The notes under the pieces were generated by a model, which worked only from the letters and a program-made list of their open reading frames with translations, ran no database searches and had not been told where the DNA came from. From assembly GCA_963575745.1 (NCBI GenBank), contig CAUYUJ010021048.1:390001-452000 (forward strand): a stretch of 62,000 bases of DNA. Reading direction: 5' to 3'. Position 1 is the stretch's first letter. Each line of letters opens with the position of its first letter. The DNA comes from Prorocentrum cordatum (taxonomy: Eukaryota > Sar > Dinophyceae > Prorocentrales > Prorocentraceae). Made by a program: the position numbers and the translations under genes. This document shows positions 60,525-62,000 of the stretch, in pieces.

Positions 60525-60750
60525 CAACGTCTCACTCGATCGGTCTCACTATCGATCTCAGTATCGATCTCACTATCTGTCTCGCTCGATCGATCTCACT
60601 CGATCGATCTCACAATCGATCTCACTCGATCTATCTCATTCGATCGATATCACAATTGATCTCACAATCGATCTCACAATCGATCACCCGATCTCACATT
60701 CGGTCTCAATATCGATCTCACTATCAATATCACAATCGCTCTCACAATCA
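60525..60750. repeat. GATCGAT 12-bp satellite, inverted orientation
   Basis: TCTCACTATCGATCTCAGTA-like units, the reverse complement of the arrays at 21175 and 34800. Confidence 0.9.
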
Positions 60751-61080
60751 ACGTCGTCATCAGCATCATCATCAACATCAACATCAACATCATCACCAAC
60801 ATCGTCATCATCATGAGGGCACCGTCATCATCATAAACATCAACATCAACGTCAGCATCATCATCGGGACAACATCATCATCATCACCATCATCCTTTCA
60901 TCATCAACATCATCATCATCACCATCATCATCGAGACACAGTCATCGTCATCATCATCAGCAGCATCATCATAATCATCATCATAATCGGAACACCATCA
61001 TGATCACCATCGTTCTCATCATCAACCTTATCATCAACATCGTCATCACCCTCGGGACACCATCATCATCATGATCATCG

Positions 61081-61126
<46 letters not shown>

Positions 61127-61547
61127 GGCATCATCATCATCAACAACATCATCATTGGGGCACCGTCATCATGAGCAACAACATCATCAACATCGTCATT
61201 ATCATTATTATCATCATCGGGACACCATCAGCGTCACCATCATCACCATCACCATCATCATCATCATCAACATCATCATCGGGACACCATAATCATCATC
61301 AGCATCATCATCATCATCATCATCATCAACATCATCATCGCCGGGACACCATTTCCATCAACATCATCATCACCAACATCATCGGATCATCATCATCATC
61401 ATCATCATCATCGGGACACCATCATCGTCATCATCATCAACATAATCATCATGAGCATCATCATCCTCATCATCGGGACACTATCATCATCATCGACACC
61501 ATCATCAACATGATCATCATCTTCATCGGGACACCAGCATCATCATC

Positions 61548-61627
<80 letters not shown>

Positions 61628-61648
61628 TCATCATCATCATCCTCGCGG
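60751..61648. repeat. Long CAT/ATC microsatellite
   Basis: CATCAT repeats with recurrent CGGGACACCATCA inserts every ~60-80 bp from 60850 to 61530, ending in an almost pure (CAT)n at 61545-61640. His- or Ile-rich frames are not genes. Confidence 0.95.
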
Positions 61649-61871
61649 GACACCGCGGGACACCGGCGGGACACCGCGGGACACCGCGGGACACCGCGGG
61701 ACACCGCGGGACACCGGCGGGACACCGCGGGGCCCCGCGCCCCGGATGAGAAACATTTGGTCCGGCCGCGCCTCAGCCACAGGAGGACACCGCGGGACAC
61801 CGGCGGGACACCGCGGGGCCCCGCGCCCCGGAAGAGAAACATTTGGTCCGGCCGCGCCTCAGCCACAGGAG
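61649..61871. repeat. GGGACACCGC tandem repeats and an 86-bp duplication
   Basis: 10-11 bp GGGACACCGC units to 61735. Then GAGAAACATTTGGTCCGGCC occurs at 61748 and 61834, 86 bp apart, each preceded by CCCCGCGCCCCGG and followed by the same 20 bp. Confidence 0.9.
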
Positions 61872-62000
61872 ACTTTTTCTCGCCCGCCCACGCAGCTTCG
61901 CCTCGCACGCACGGCACGCACGAACACGAAACCGAAACCGATTTCCCGGTGGGGGGCTCGCCGTTCCACTTCGATCTCACCCCCTCACCTCCGATAGCCT

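Noticed and set aside
59135-61871. CRISPR-like array
   Set aside because: Repeats are contiguous or degenerate with no unique spacers, in eukaryotic context.
60656-61980. His/Ile/Ser-rich and Met-rich frames
   Set aside because: CAT microsatellite translations.
1-62000. tRNA, rRNA or snRNA genes
   Set aside because: No GTTCGA-type T-arm with matching cloverleaf or conserved rRNA stretch was found by eye; a covariance search would be decisive.

Overview
This is GC-rich eukaryotic nuclear DNA, most likely from a dinoflagellate. The strongest evidence is a copy of the dinoflagellate trans-spliced leader (21 of 22 positions, 24360-24381, minus strand) at the 5' end of a LINE. Supporting evidence is a small predicted plastid preprotein whose leader has a hydrophobic signal segment followed by an FVGTP motif, and a landscape of decayed retroelements and simple-sequence arrays with very few host genes.

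Layout. 1-5.4 kb holds decayed, unidentified minus-strand coding sequence: an RS/RD-rich remnant and a remnant with a GIY-YIG-like end. 5.5-8.2 kb holds hairpins and a 64-bp satellite. 8.64-15.49 kb is an almost complete LINE (LINE-1: zinc-ribbon/coiled-coil ORF1, endonuclease, reverse transcriptase, RNase H) bounded on both sides by GGA arrays. 16.3-18.3 kb has pentanucleotide satellites around one long unidentified reading frame. 18.3-20.9 kb is a broken second LINE, and 21.9-24.4 kb is a third LINE carrying the spliced-leader relict. 24.4-35 kb is mostly microsatellites and sequence without recognisable genes.

35.48-42.11 kb (copia A) and 50.06-55.86 kb (copia B) are two complete Ty1/copia-type LTR retrotransposons. 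Each has short LTRs (91-92 and 131-132 bp), a primer binding site directly against the 5' LTR, and a perfect 5-bp target duplication (TTTCC and GTTTC). Between them lie TACTC satellites with a datable insertion, several foldback elements and the plastid-targeted gene (49066-49401). 55.9-62 kb is dispersed repeats, tandem satellites and long CAT microsatellites.

How the parts relate. Every recognisable coding sequence, from five retroelements and the host-like genes, lies on the minus strand. The copia elements encode Gag, protease, integrase, RT and RNase H in order, then an unusual C-terminal extension with a membrane segment, and in copia A also a SAP-like motif. None of the five elements is fully open: each carries in-frame stops or 1-nt frameshifts, several of them in G/C homopolymers, so some may be sequence errors. 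I found no tRNA, rRNA or CRISPR.
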